From Doryteuthis pealeii (taxonomy: Eukaryota > Mollusca > Cephalopoda > Myopsida > Loliginidae), in the NCBI GenBank assembly GCA_023376005.1, contig CM042147.1:120102287-120166286 (forward strand): 64,000 nucleotides of DNA, given 5' to 3'. The first letter of the stretch is position 1, and each line of letters starts with the position of its first letter. This document shows, in pieces, positions 11,946-19,442 of the stretch. Made by a program: the position numbers and the translations under genes. Below the pieces are notes generated by a model, which saw only the letters and a program-made list of their open reading frames with translations, was not told the DNA's origin and searched no databases.

Positions 11946-12004
11946 ACAAGGATGGATTTGGCATTAAATAACCCACCAAGCTTAATATGCCATTAAAAAA
12001 CGAA
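11946..12004 (+). mobile_element. Isolated shared retroposon tail
   Basis: TTTGGCATTAAATAACCCAC and AATATGCCATTAAAAAACG match the 3' tail of element X and of the 5S-element. No matching head is found upstream. It ends only about 80 bp before the 3' splice site of exon A. Confidence 0.6.
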
Positions 12005-12084
12005 GCAAAACCAATATTGTGTTATTATTCGTTAACTTAATTGCCCTTTTCTTTTAAATCTTATTTCTTTCTTTCCTGTTGCAG

Positions 12085-12228
12085 AACTTCGCGAATCATT
12101 CCGGCTTTTCGACAAAGATGGGGACGGCTCTATCTCCACAGAGGAGTTGGGCAAAGTCTTGCGAGATTTGGGCCAATATCCATCTGTAGACGAAATACGG
12201 CAGATGGTGCAAGAGATAGATATTAACG
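12085..12228 (+). CDS. Calmodulin-like EF-hand protein, exon A (EF-hand 1)
   Basis: A 144 nt exon flanked by a strong acceptor (CTTTCTTTCCTGTTGCAG) and donor (GTAAGT). Read in phase 1 it encodes ELRESFRLF, a full canonical EF loop DKDGDGSISTEE (Asp, Asp, Asp, Ser, Ser, Glu at positions 1, 3, 5, 7, 9, 12), the helix LGKVLRDLGQYPSVDEIRQM, then VQEIDIN and the first base of a Gly codon. The length matches the 144 nt internal exon that carries EF-hand 1 in animal calmodulin genes, as I recall it. Role: Ca2+ binding in a calmodulin-type sensor. Exon B supplies the rest of EF-hand 2. The start codon exon is not seen in the window. It is clearly diverged from true calmodulin, so I give no symbol. 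Confidence 0.9.
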
Positions 12229-12340
12229 GTAAGTCCTAATTCTTCCGCTTCTAATTTTTCAATACGGCAACTGGTCGAAGGAAGAAAAAAGAAAGAATGG
12301 AGTACACATTTTTTCAAATTAGTTCTAAGCCACAAATAAG

Positions 12341-12830
12341 GGCCGGGATAGCTCAGTCGGTAGAGCGTTCGGCTAGAAACCACAAGATTCCTAGTTCGAT
12401 ACCGGTCCTCGCCAACTGTTATAGGTGATACACCCTATTTGACCAATGGAATGCGCCGACAGCTTACTATAAATAAACAGGGACAATTGTGGCTTAGGAG
12501 CAAGCCAATGCGAGTGCCAATAACTCTGTTCGTCGGACGTAATTTCCACATCTCTCTATTGTATTGTCTACTTTCTGTTAATACATTTTTCTACTTTTCG
12601 TTACCCGTTGTTTTGTTCTTATTTGACCCCTTAAAACCTCACAAAACCAACTCAGCGTATGAGTAGCACAGGTATATGTGCGGTAAAGTAAGGAGCTGAT
12701 GGTAGGTGTGGCGCTCCACCTCAGACTCCAAAAAAACAATCTCCTTGGTCTAGCGCTAGTGAAAAGGAGATAGACTCCCTCGCTGTCTGGCTGATACCGA
12801 CTTTAGGCCGCCCTGACGACTTTACTTACC
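12341..12830 (+). mobile_element. SINE-B, interrupted by an LTR-like insert
   Basis: The tRNA-like head (12341-12416) has A box TAGCTCAGTCGGTAGAG and B box AGTTCGATACC. The body resumes at about 12647 (CTCAGCGTATGAGTAGCAC, GGAGCTGATGGTAGGTGTGG, CTTGGTCTAGCGCTAG, CTGATACCGACTTTAGG). Uninterrupted members, for example 31930-32178 (-), join head and body directly. Not a functional tRNA: the acceptor stem does not close. Confidence 0.85.
12417..12646. mobile_element. 230 bp solo-LTR-like insert inside SINE-B
   Basis: Begins TGTTATAGGTGATACACCC, ends CCTCACAAAA, and is flanked by a 5 bp direct repeat CCAAC (12412-12416 and 12647-12651). CTATAAATAA near 12468 could be its TATA box. The 5 bp target duplication fits LTR-element integration, but the 3' end is not a standard CA, so class is uncertain. 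The same insert is at 51341-51570 in copy 2. Confidence 0.6.
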
Positions 12831-12908
12831 TTTAAGTGAGGACCAAACTCATTACTTAGTTATATGCATTCAGCTAATAATCTGTCTATTAAAGACATCT
12901 ATTTATTT

Positions 12909-13156
12909 TAATATATTAATATTTTGAAGGCCAGTACAATGCGTATGAAAAATAAAAACAAAAAGATGTTATTTTTGTCTTATCGATTTCGAAGCATGAG
13001 CTTCAGCATCAGAGTTTATTTTCAGAAATGACGTCATTTCTGAAAATAAACTCTGATGATGAAGCTCATGCTTCGAAATCGATAAGACAAAAATAACATC
13101 TTTTTGTTTTTATTTTTCATACGCATTGTACTGGCCTTCAAAATATTAATATATTA
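12909..13156. repeat. Near-perfect 248 bp palindrome without spacer
   Basis: The two 124-base arms are reverse complements and meet at the axis between 13032 and 13033, inside TGACGTCA. By eye one mismatch is visible (CAGCATCAGAG against CTCTGATGATG). Arms include CCAGTACAATGCGTATG, ATCGATTTCGAAGCATGAGC and TTTATTTTCAGAAATG. Probably a fold-back MITE. Copy 2 has it at about 51829-52076 with different arm mismatches. Confidence 0.9.
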
Positions 13157-13497
13157 TAACATACTTAACAATACTTCAAGCAAATTACCAATTGCTTTTA
13201 TCTATTTATTTTTTTATTTTTTCAATTTTTATTTATTTTTTTTTTTGTATGAACCCTCAATTAAAAGAATAGATCAAATACAAAAGAAAAATGTGTCATT
13301 AAGAACATTTCCATTAATCTAATAAATCGTCAATCAAAAACAAAGAGATAGTATTTCATTTTCCCATGTATATACATCCGTCCAAGCATGAAACTAAAAT
13401 TTGTGCTTAATCCACGCGTACTGGAACGCTGCGAACACTAAGTGTGGTTCTTTAAAGAGAGAAACTAGAAACTACGGCCTACTACTACTACTACTAC

Positions 13498-13535
<38 letters not shown>

Positions 13536-13796
13536 GACTTATTGTCAAATGAATCAGAACGAAATCCATCCATCAGTTATATTAATTTGTTGTCCGAATC
13601 TGTCAGTTCCGATTGTCTTATGAAAACAAACGAAAGCGAATCCAGTTTTCTTTTTTTCGTTCAGTTTTCACTGGCGATCTATCTTGTTCCTCAAAAATGA
13701 AAATGCTTATTATTAACAAAAAGAGATCCGCTTCATCATCGACTCTTCTTATTATATAAATTATATTATTATTCAAATTATATCAACAACAATGTA

Positions 13797-13843
<47 letters not shown>

Positions 13844-13855
13844 TATATACATATA
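13157..13855. other. AT-rich intronic sequence with trinucleotide repeat
   Basis: Contains (CTA)n/(ATA)n at about 13483-13533 and AT at 13798-13850. The frame through the trinucleotide tract is not credible as a gene. Copy 2 match: 52077-52790, with a different CTA/ATA length. Confidence 0.6.
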
Positions 13856-14420
13856 CAGGGTGTCCCAGAAGTCGCGCACCATGTATGAAAATACATATAA
13901 AAAGTATAAAAAGACATATGAATATCAATTTTATTCATCATAATCATAATAGATGCTCAAATTGTTCACCCTCTCCATTGATACATACATCAATTCTCAA
14001 GATGCACTTTGTACGGATGAAATTTCTGTGTCTTAAGAATACGATGTACTGATGATTTGCTAATCGTAAGCTCCTGGCATATTTTCCTTACTGATTTCAC
14101 GGGGCTTCTAGCAAGATTCGCCAAAACCATAGTTGATGTTGCTTCATCAGTTACACTCTTTCGTTGACCACATCTCTCGCGGTCAACAACTGAGCCAGTT
14201 TCTTGGAAACGTTTTATCAAACGGCAGATAGTGGTATGGTTCAATGGTTTTTCTCGCTCGGGATGAGTGCGGTTGAATTCTTCAGCTACAGAGCGGTATG
14301 TAGCCCCCATCTCTTCCAAACATAAAAAACAATTTAACTCTTTCTTGTATTGTTAATTTCTCACCCATATCCAATAAAATCTGAAAAAAAAATTATATGG
14401 TGCGCGACTTCTGGGACACC

Positions 14421-14423
<3 letters not shown>
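13856..14423. mobile_element. Mariner-type element with 26 bp perfect terminal repeats
   Basis: 568 bp. Left end CAGGGTGTCCCAGAAGTCGC at 13856; the exact inverse occupies 14398-14423, and the repeat is perfect for at least 26 bp. TA flanks on both sides fit Tc1/mariner insertion. The interior keeps only the DNA-binding N-terminus of the transposase (next entry); the catalytic region has been lost, so it is an internally deleted, non-autonomous copy. Second copy at 52791-53355. Confidence 0.92.
13990..14319 (-). CDS. Transposase N-terminal HTH domain only (109 codons)
   Basis: Encodes an HTH-type transposase head: RSVAEEFNRTHPEREKPLNH, TTICRLIKRFQETGSVVDR, a basic stretch (RCGQRKSVTDEAT), then a second helical part RSPVKSVRKICQELTISKSS and VHRILKTQKFHPYKVHLEN before the stop. 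This is the paired HTH layout used by Tc1/mariner transposases to bind terminal repeats. The DDE/D catalytic domain is absent, so it cannot transpose DNA. The frame is open here and in copy 2 (52925-53266) with only a few substitutions (for instance TTICRL against NTVCRL). Whether it is expressed is unknown; it could be a relic or a terminal-repeat-binding repressor. The Met at 14319 is the first in frame. Confidence 0.7.
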   Translation of the reverse strand: MEEMGATYRSVAEEFNRTHPEREKPLNHTTICRLIKRFQETGSVVDRERCGQRKSVTDEATSTMVLANLARSPVKSVRKICQELTISKSSVHRILKTQKFHPYKVHLEN

Positions 14424-14462
<39 letters not shown>

Positions 14463-14585
14463 AGATAATGATTATATATATATATAATCTATATATTACT
14501 ATATAATAATATATATATTACTATATAATAATAATATATATATACTATATATATAATCTATATATTATATAATTTATATATTACT
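14424..14585. repeat. AT-rich satellite-like tract
   Basis: AT repeat grading into repeated TATATATTACTATATAATA units. Expanded and rearranged in copy 2 (53356-53580). Confidence 0.85.
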
Positions 14586-14689
14586 AAAATTATCTTTTTA
14601 TGTATGTAAGTATTTTCCCGGGCTCTCATCAGGCCGGATTAACACAAGGTAAAAGATATACAAATTCTTGCCCGAGAACAAAACAAAAA

Positions 14690-14851
14690 ATGACACGTGA
14701 GGGTGACGTTGATAGCAATTGTAGTTGATGCCCTTGGAACGGTGCCCAAAAGCATGGAAAAAATACTGGGGGGGCTCGAAATCAGAGAAAGAATCGAGAC
14801 CATCCAGACTACTAGAACACTTGAAAGAGTCCTGAAGACACGGAGGAGACA
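14690..14851 (+). pseudogene. LINE ORF2 extreme C-terminus, relic
   Basis: Translates in pieces to VTLIAIVVDALGTVPKSMEK, then IRERIETIQTT and TLERVLKT. The ALGTVPK phrase followed by a short coiled segment is a common ending of non-LTR retrotransposon ORF2 proteins. Copy 2 (53665-53857) preserves about 25 more bases in the middle and has a frame open for 61 codons. No reverse transcriptase domain is attached. Confidence 0.7.
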
Positions 14852-15248
14852 ATAGTCCTATTCAAAATGGAAACTTTCTCGTCTAACTATATCATATTGA
14901 ACAGAACTTTTTCTTTCTGTCTCTATTTTTACATCTTTCAAAGATGAAATCAACAATAGACACAAAAAAAATTATTGAAATCTTCCACGCAAAAGCCCGA
15001 GACTCAAGTGACAGATTCCAATCCAGAACTTTTTGTAATTCTTAAATCCATTCCAAAGTTGTCTACTTTTCTTATATGACATGAATTCTAATTATGAGCC
15101 TTCAAGATGCTTTCCCATTGTCCAGCATGGGCTATTCAGTTGGATTCAGATTCCTAACGCATATGTGTGTGTGAATATAGACGGTTGATATATGTCAGTG
15201 TTTCTCAAAGCGCAATATTGGCAAATTTTATTACCAAGTTCAAGAAAA
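14852..15248. other. Unclassified sequence
   Basis: No gene or recognised repeat. Very similar in copy 2 (53858-54248). Confidence 0.5.
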
Positions 15249-15269
15249 GAGGGAAAGACAGAAGTAATA

Positions 15270-15309
<40 letters not shown>

Positions 15310-15364
15310 GTGAGAAAGGTTGAATGAAAGGTATTTGAAAATAAGAAAGAAAAGCATGGAGCAA

Positions 15365-15399
<35 letters not shown>

Positions 15400-15536
15400 G
15401 TGAGAAAGGTTGAATGAAAGGTATTTGAAAATAAGAAAGAAAAGCATGGAGCAAAAGAAAGAAAGAAAGAAAGAAAGAAAGGTGAGAAAGGTTGAATGAA
15501 AGGTATTTGAAAATAAGAAAGAAAAGCATGGAGCAA

Positions 15537-15587
<51 letters not shown>

Positions 15588-16058
15588 GTTGAATGAAAGG
15601 TATTTGAAAATAAGAAAGAAAAGCATGGAGCAAAAGAAAGAAAGAAAGAAATAAAGAAAGAAAAAAAGGTATGTGAAAGAAAGAAAAGAAAGGCATGTGA
15701 AAGAAAGAAAACCAAGATAAGAAAGAAAGAAAGAAAGAAGGAAGGAAAGGTATGTGAAAGAAAGAAAAATGAGATAATAAAGAAAGAAAGAAAGAAAGAG
15801 ATGATAAAGGTTGAATGAAAGGTATGTGAAAATAAGAAAGAAAATCATGGAGTAAAAGAAAGAAAGAAAGAAAGAAAAAGAAAAAATATCTGAAAAAGAA
15901 ATAAGGAAAAAAAAAAAAGAAAAAAGAAAGAAGATATTTGAAAGAAAGAAAGAAACAAACGAACGAACAAAAATAAAGAAGTATTTGAAAAAGAAAGAAA
16001 TACGTGAGAAAAAAAAAGCAGTATGAGGGAAAGAAAAAAAGTGTTTGAAAGAAAAATA
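15249..16058. repeat. (GAAA)n VNTR with about 110 bp higher-order unit
   Basis: GAAA repeats interleaved with a unit containing GGTGAGAAAGGTTGAATGAA, AGGTATTTGAAAATAAG and AAAGCATGGAGCAAAAG. About four full units occur at 15300-15650, followed by variant units with GGTATGTGAAAGAAAG. Copy 2 (54250-54795) has fewer units. Long Phe/Ser/Leu frames on the - strand are artefacts. Confidence 0.92.
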
Positions 16059-16061
16059 TTT

Positions 16062-16252
16062 GTTTTACGACATATCAACCCTTTTTTGTCCATTTAATGC
16101 CGAATCAAATCATTTTTGATAAACGAGGCTCTCAGCTTGGTTACAGTACCTGCTGTTGCTGGTCACCCAATTAAGTATTGAACTGGCCCATCGCTGCTTA
16201 ACTTCGGTGATCTTATGGGAACAGGTGCTTTCAGCGTGACTTGACCGTAATG
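16062..16252 (-). mobile_element. 5S-element: 5S rRNA-headed retroposon
   Basis: Reading on the - strand: a full-length 5S rRNA-like head (16252 to 16139), a linker of about 35 bases, then GGCATTAAATGGAC and GGTTGATATGTCGTAAAAC, which is the 3' tail shared with element X. Possible worn target repeats are AAGAAATATATGT right of the head and AAGAAAAATATTT left of the tail (10 of 13 match). The overall plan is that of a 5S-derived SINE. Confidence 0.8.
16139..16252 (-). pseudogene. 5S rRNA-derived sequence
   Basis: The - strand reads CATTACGGTCAAGTCACGCT at the 5' end, GATCACCGAAGTTAAGCAGC in the A-box/intermediate-element region, GGGTGACCAGC at the box C region and CAGGTACTGTAACC at the 3' end. 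These fall in the right order and spacing for an animal 5S rRNA of about 115-120 nt. The GATCACCGAAGTTAAGCA block is the strongly conserved internal promoter part. Loop and stem differences make it a 5S relic or SINE head rather than a working 5S gene. Confidence 0.85.
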
Positions 16253-16259
16253 AAGAAAT

Positions 16260-16340
16260 ATATGTAAAAGAAAGAAAGAAAGAAAAAATGTGGTTTGAAA
16301 GAAATAAAGAAAGAATATTTAATGAAGAAAATCATTTCAC
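16260..16340. repeat. Short (GAAA)n tract
   Basis: GAAA/GAAAA repeats right of the 5S-element; the 5S-element appears to have inserted into the GAAA array. Confidence 0.8.
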
Positions 16341-16405
16341 GTTTGATCTCCACATGAGTACCAAAGCGTGGATAATCTGATCTGCGTGGTAAAGCATACG
16401 GATAC

Positions 16406-16515
16406 TGATGATAGGTGTGACGCTCCACCTCAGAAAAAACAAACAAACAAAAAAACAATCTTCCTAGCGCTAGAAGATTGTTTTTGCTGTGGTGGAGCGC
16501 CACACCTACCGTCAG
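16406..16515. mobile_element. SINE-B body pieces arranged head to head
   Basis: TAGGTGTGACGCTCCACCTC at 16413-16432 and GGTGGAGCGCCACACCTACC at 16491-16510 are inverted copies of the same SINE-B block, with the palindrome CTAGCGCTAG between them. Together they can form a hairpin of about 100 nt. Copy 2: 55141-55250. Confidence 0.7.
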
Positions 16516-16793
16516 TTCACCAAATCTGCACAGATCAGATTACCAAATTTTTGCTACTATTTGTGTAGCTATAACCTTGCGATTTCTATTTGTCTAGCTA
16601 TTGGCAACAATGTCGTGTTTGTTGTGCCTGCCCCTGCACGCACCTGGCTTGGCAGTCGTTTTTATATGCACGCTACAGCATAGTGTGAAGTTTGCACGGT
16701 TGTTAAGTTTTAGAACACTAGGTACCACCAATTTGACCTGTGAAATTTACTATTAATGTAAACGTGTACTAAACTAAGTTAAGCTTGCCAAGT

Positions 16794-16900
16794 TGGAGGC
16801 GCATGGTGTAATGGTTACCGTTGTTGGAAATGGACACACCCTTGAGAAAGGTACTATGGGTAGGGCAGACTGTGCTCTTTAAACTTGGTATAGCAAACGG
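16794..16900 (+). mobile_element. SINE-A, partial
   Basis: GGCGCATGGTGTAATGGTTA begins the tRNA-like head, but the B-box region is deleted and the sequence jumps to CACCCTTGAGAAAGGTA and part of the body. Copy 2 (55526-55640) retains a little more (GGTAAATAGTAGGGCAGAC). Confidence 0.7.
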
Positions 16901-16929
16901 TCTATGAGAAGGAAAAACAAAGGGTCTCT

Positions 16930-17010
16930 CTTTTTCTCTGAATTTTTTAGATGAGGCTTGATAATTAGCATTATTTGTATTATTCGGACTATTATCCTCA
17001 TCTTCATTGC
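16930..17010 (-). mobile_element. SINE-V tail, inverted
   Basis: GCATTATTTGTATTATTCGG and ATTATCCTCATCTTCATTG are the reverse complement of the SINE-V 3' tail found at 17345-17396. It abuts the next SINE-V head, giving a tail-to-head inverted arrangement. Confidence 0.6.
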
Positions 17011-17019
17011 TATCTAAGT

Positions 17020-17396
17020 GACAGTTATCTCTAGACTGCAGGTTCAATCCCGGTCAGAGGCAACAGTAACATAGAATAATAATTAACACAGCTTAACACC
17101 TGTACTCCAGCTATGGTTAACAGAATGAGAACAGGATACACCCGTGGACTGAATAAAGACTTAGGTTCAAAGTACCGTGATGGCTCCCGATTACGACAAG
17201 AAGGTTTCCGATTACTACAAGAAGGTTCCCGAGTTCGAAATGAAGGTTCCCGAGTCCGAAATGGTTCCCGAGTCCGAGAATGTTCCCGAGTCCGACAAGA
17301 AATATCTGAAGAAGGCCAGATAGCACATTGGCCGAAACGTTGTACAGATAACAATGAAGATGAGGACAATAGTCAGAATAATACAAATAATACTAA
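17020..17396 (+). mobile_element. SINE-V: tRNA-like head, VNTR and retroposon tail
   Basis: Head with B-box-like GGTTCAATCCCGG (17040-17052), a middle part (TTAACACCTGTACTCCAGC, GGACTGAATAAAG), then a VNTR of 15-30 bp units built on GGTTCCCGAGTCCGA (about 17185-17300), then tail GGCCGAAACGTTGTACAGAT followed by AATAATACAAATAATACT. The same plan is at 20440-20735, 20890-21030, 55765-56125, 59525-59835 and 59995-60215. Frames across the VNTR (SRVRNEG-type or PESEKKV-type repeats) stay open because many units are multiples of three; not taken as genes. Confidence 0.7.
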
Positions 17397-17880
17397 AGGG
17401 TCTCTCTTCTCGTTAGTCAAAACTAATTTGAGTAAAAAAATAGTCCTAGATGAAATGCAAAAATGTAAATCCTGATTATCTGGTGTTGTTTAGCCGCCGA
17501 ATTCTTATTTCTTATCAGTGTCATCACCACAGCTAAATAATGAATCATTCCATTTTTATTAGAAAGAAAGAAAAAAAGAAAGAAAGAAAGAAAGAAAGAA
17601 AGAGTCGGGAAAAGATAGAGAGACGAGATGGGCGCGCGGAAGTGATAACGCTAATCTGTTTCAACTGAACATAAGGAAAAGATGAAAAGAAGGAAAGAAA
17701 GAAAAAAAGAGTGAGAGAGTTAAATCAAGATTATAATACTTTTTTACATATTGAACGATTATGTAATAGCTCTTAAGTAACCATGCCGAACGTTGTGATA
17801 ATTAAATTATCAAACTGTGGTATATCCACAGGTCCTGCTAGTATATAGATAAATACGAACAAAATCCCCTTTGCATTAAT
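17397..17880. other. Non-coding, with a short GAAA tract
   Basis: GAAA repeats at about 17560-17604 and 17690-17710. Otherwise nothing recognised. Copy 2: 56126-56600. Confidence 0.55.
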
Positions 17881-18180
17881 GCCCCTGGGGAAGACATGAA
17901 TCCATCACTCATTACCCACTCCCTAGCTATGAGCAAATAATACTGCCTCGGGTAGGATGTGATACGAGGTCGCGGGAATGGAGGTAGCCAGCGAGGATCG
18001 AACTCGCGATTCGGTAGTAATAGATACACGAAATTAACTTGCCAATCATGATGGGATACCCTTGGGGTTTTTAGGTTTGGGTGGCAACCCGTCAAGGAGA
18101 GGGAAAACTCTGAATTCAAACTAGCACTACTCCGATGAAATATTGATCACGTGTCACAAGGTGAAGGGTTTGGGTAAATA
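17881..18180 (-). mobile_element. SINE-C fused to SINE-A-like 3' body
   Basis: On the - strand the head contains TTGGCAAGTTAATTTCGTG, B-box-like GCGAGTTCGATCCTCGC and GCTACCTCC. On the + strand downstream, GGAGAGGGAAAACTCTGAAT, GATCACGTGTCACAAGGTG and GGGTTTGGGTAAATA resemble a + oriented SINE 3' end, so two partial elements are probably juxtaposed. In copy 2 element X interrupts this 3' end. Confidence 0.6.
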
Positions 18181-18284
18181 CATATGTACATAAGTGCATA
18201 TGCACATAGATTAAAGTGTATATAAGTAAAATACTATAATAAATAAACTGGTATATGCGAAAACGAAAACATCCAAGCGGTATT

Positions 18285-18329
<45 letters not shown>

Positions 18330-18345
18330 ATGATGATGATGATGG
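18285..18345. repeat. (AT)n then (GAT)n
   Basis: AT repeat followed by about six GAT units. This part is not shared with copy 2. Confidence 0.9.
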
Positions 18346-18490
18346 ACACTCCCGTCGATTTCGACGTATGAGTGTTCATACAATGAACATCCACACAGCG
18401 ATTTGTTTATAGTGGTGAAGGCTTGTGTTGGACCCTCCACACTTTTTGGCACAGTCGATAGGAAAGAATTAGTGCATCAAGGGTTGCCAC
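18346..18490. other. Copy-1-specific segment
   Basis: Sequence between the GAT repeat and the SINE-A (ACTCCCGTCGATTTCGACG onward) has no counterpart at the matching place in copy 2. It looks like a non-LTR retrotransposon 3' region but no domain remains. Confidence 0.35.
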
Positions 18491-18494
18491 AAAC

Positions 18495-18696
18495 CCAATC
18501 AACGACCGACCTCAGGAATTTTGAATTCAGAGTTATCCTTCTCCTAGACTGGTTACCTACCCAAGGCTGAAGAGCCCAGTCTGTCCTACTATTTAACCGA
18601 TAGCTGGAGGGAGAATATATGGATTCATACCTTTCCCAAGGGTATTAGCGCTATGTAAAATGCCAACAGCTTCGTCTAGGTATTGAACTCGAATTG

Positions 18697-18700
<4 letters not shown>
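18495..18700 (-). mobile_element. SINE-A, head damaged
   Basis: The - strand carries CTCGAGTTCAATACC-like B-box sequence, then TACATAGCGCTAATACCCTT, GGTTAAATAGTAGGACAGAC and GGTAACCAGTCTAGGAGAAG, in SINE-A order. Absent from the corresponding place in copy 2. Confidence 0.75.
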
Positions 18701-18739
<39 letters not shown>

Positions 18740-18740
18740 T

Positions 18741-18885
18741 TATCCACAGACACGTGATTCAGCGTTTCACGCTTCTTTATTGTGGCTAGACACAACAACT
18801 TGGCTAGGCTCGAACTCAGACAGGCTGTTTGTCTGCCTGATATCTTATCCCCTCGTCCACTGACAGCTATAGCGGGACTGGTGTT
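18741..18885 (-). mobile_element. HH-element: tRNA-like head plus decayed hammerhead
   Basis: The - strand reads a tRNA-like 5' part (GCTATAGCTGTCAGTGGACG; B-box-like GAGTTCGAGCC), then TTGTGTCTAGCCACA, then a hammerhead-like segment at 18790-18741. Compared with the intact copy at 57799-57846, the core is damaged: CUGAAGA is AUAAAGA and GAAAC is GAAUC. Stem II is still paired (AGCG/CGCU instead of GGCG/CGCC) and stem I (CCACA/UGUGG) is intact. An AT microsatellite follows its 3' end. Confidence 0.7.
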
Positions 18886-19032
18886 TTTAAACTATTAAAT
18901 ACATAGGTTTGTTTATGTATTTTACGGTCACAAAGAGATCAAGTTTCCGGGGAAACGATCATTGCTTATATGCTAGTAATGAGAGTTAATTTAAATTACC
19001 AATTAGAGAGCTCATACCAAATTTATGGTTTT

Positions 19033-19042
19033 ATACTACACA

Positions 19043-19092
<50 letters not shown>

Positions 19093-19102
19093 TGTGTAGT
19101 AA
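19033..19102. repeat. (AT)n microsatellite closed by inverted flanks
   Basis: ACTACACATGAT before and ATCATGTGTAGT after the AT run make one long hairpin. Copy 2 has lost almost all of the AT run (ACTACACATCATCATGTGTAGT near 58098). Confidence 0.9.
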
Positions 19103-19157
19103 AAACCAACCAACCAACCAACCTACTAATTCTTTGTAATGAAAATGTGACTATATA

Positions 19158-19442
19158 TATTTACCAACCCACTGCACGTGTAGGATGTGACAAGGACAAT
19201 TTCTTATGTGGAGTTTAATAGGTTTGAATTCAGAGTTTTCCTTCTCCTAGAATGTTTGAGATACCAATACCAAGGTTAAAGAGCCAGTCTGCCCTTCTAT
19301 TTACCTATACGTGGAGGAAAAGTAGCTTGATGTATACCTTTCCCAAAAGTATTAGCGTTATGGGATATAGTCTCGTCCAGGTTTTGAACTCGTCTCGTCG
19401 TGTGAATTTTCTGCGACGATAACCATTACACTACGCACCTCC
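19158..19442 (-). mobile_element. SINE-A, near full length
   Basis: About 285 bp on the - strand: GGAGGTGCGTAGTGTAATGG (A box region), GTCGCAGAAAATTCACACGA, GAGTTCAAAACCTGGACGAG (B box region), then CCCATAACGCTAATACTTTT and the body, ending near GGGTTGGTAAATA. Counterpart in copy 2 at 58192-58472. Confidence 0.85.

Noticed and set aside
12341..12416. tRNA gene with good A and B boxes
   Set aside because: Acceptor stem and anticodon arm do not close, and the sequence continues into a SINE body; the same holds for 25617-25692 and 31570-31706.
16139..16252. Functional 5S rRNA gene
   Set aside because: Several stem-disrupting differences, no tandem array, and a retroposon tail is attached.
17308..17350. 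Hammerhead-like CTGAAGA..GGCC..GGCCGAAACGTTGTA in SINE-V
   Set aside because: Core-like strands and a GGCC/GGCC helix exist, but the first stem II pair fails and stem I cannot form with the flanks in any of three copies checked.
17113..17475. 120-codon frame with GSRVRNE repeats
   Set aside because: Lies over the SINE-V VNTR and tail; other SINE-V copies break this frame.
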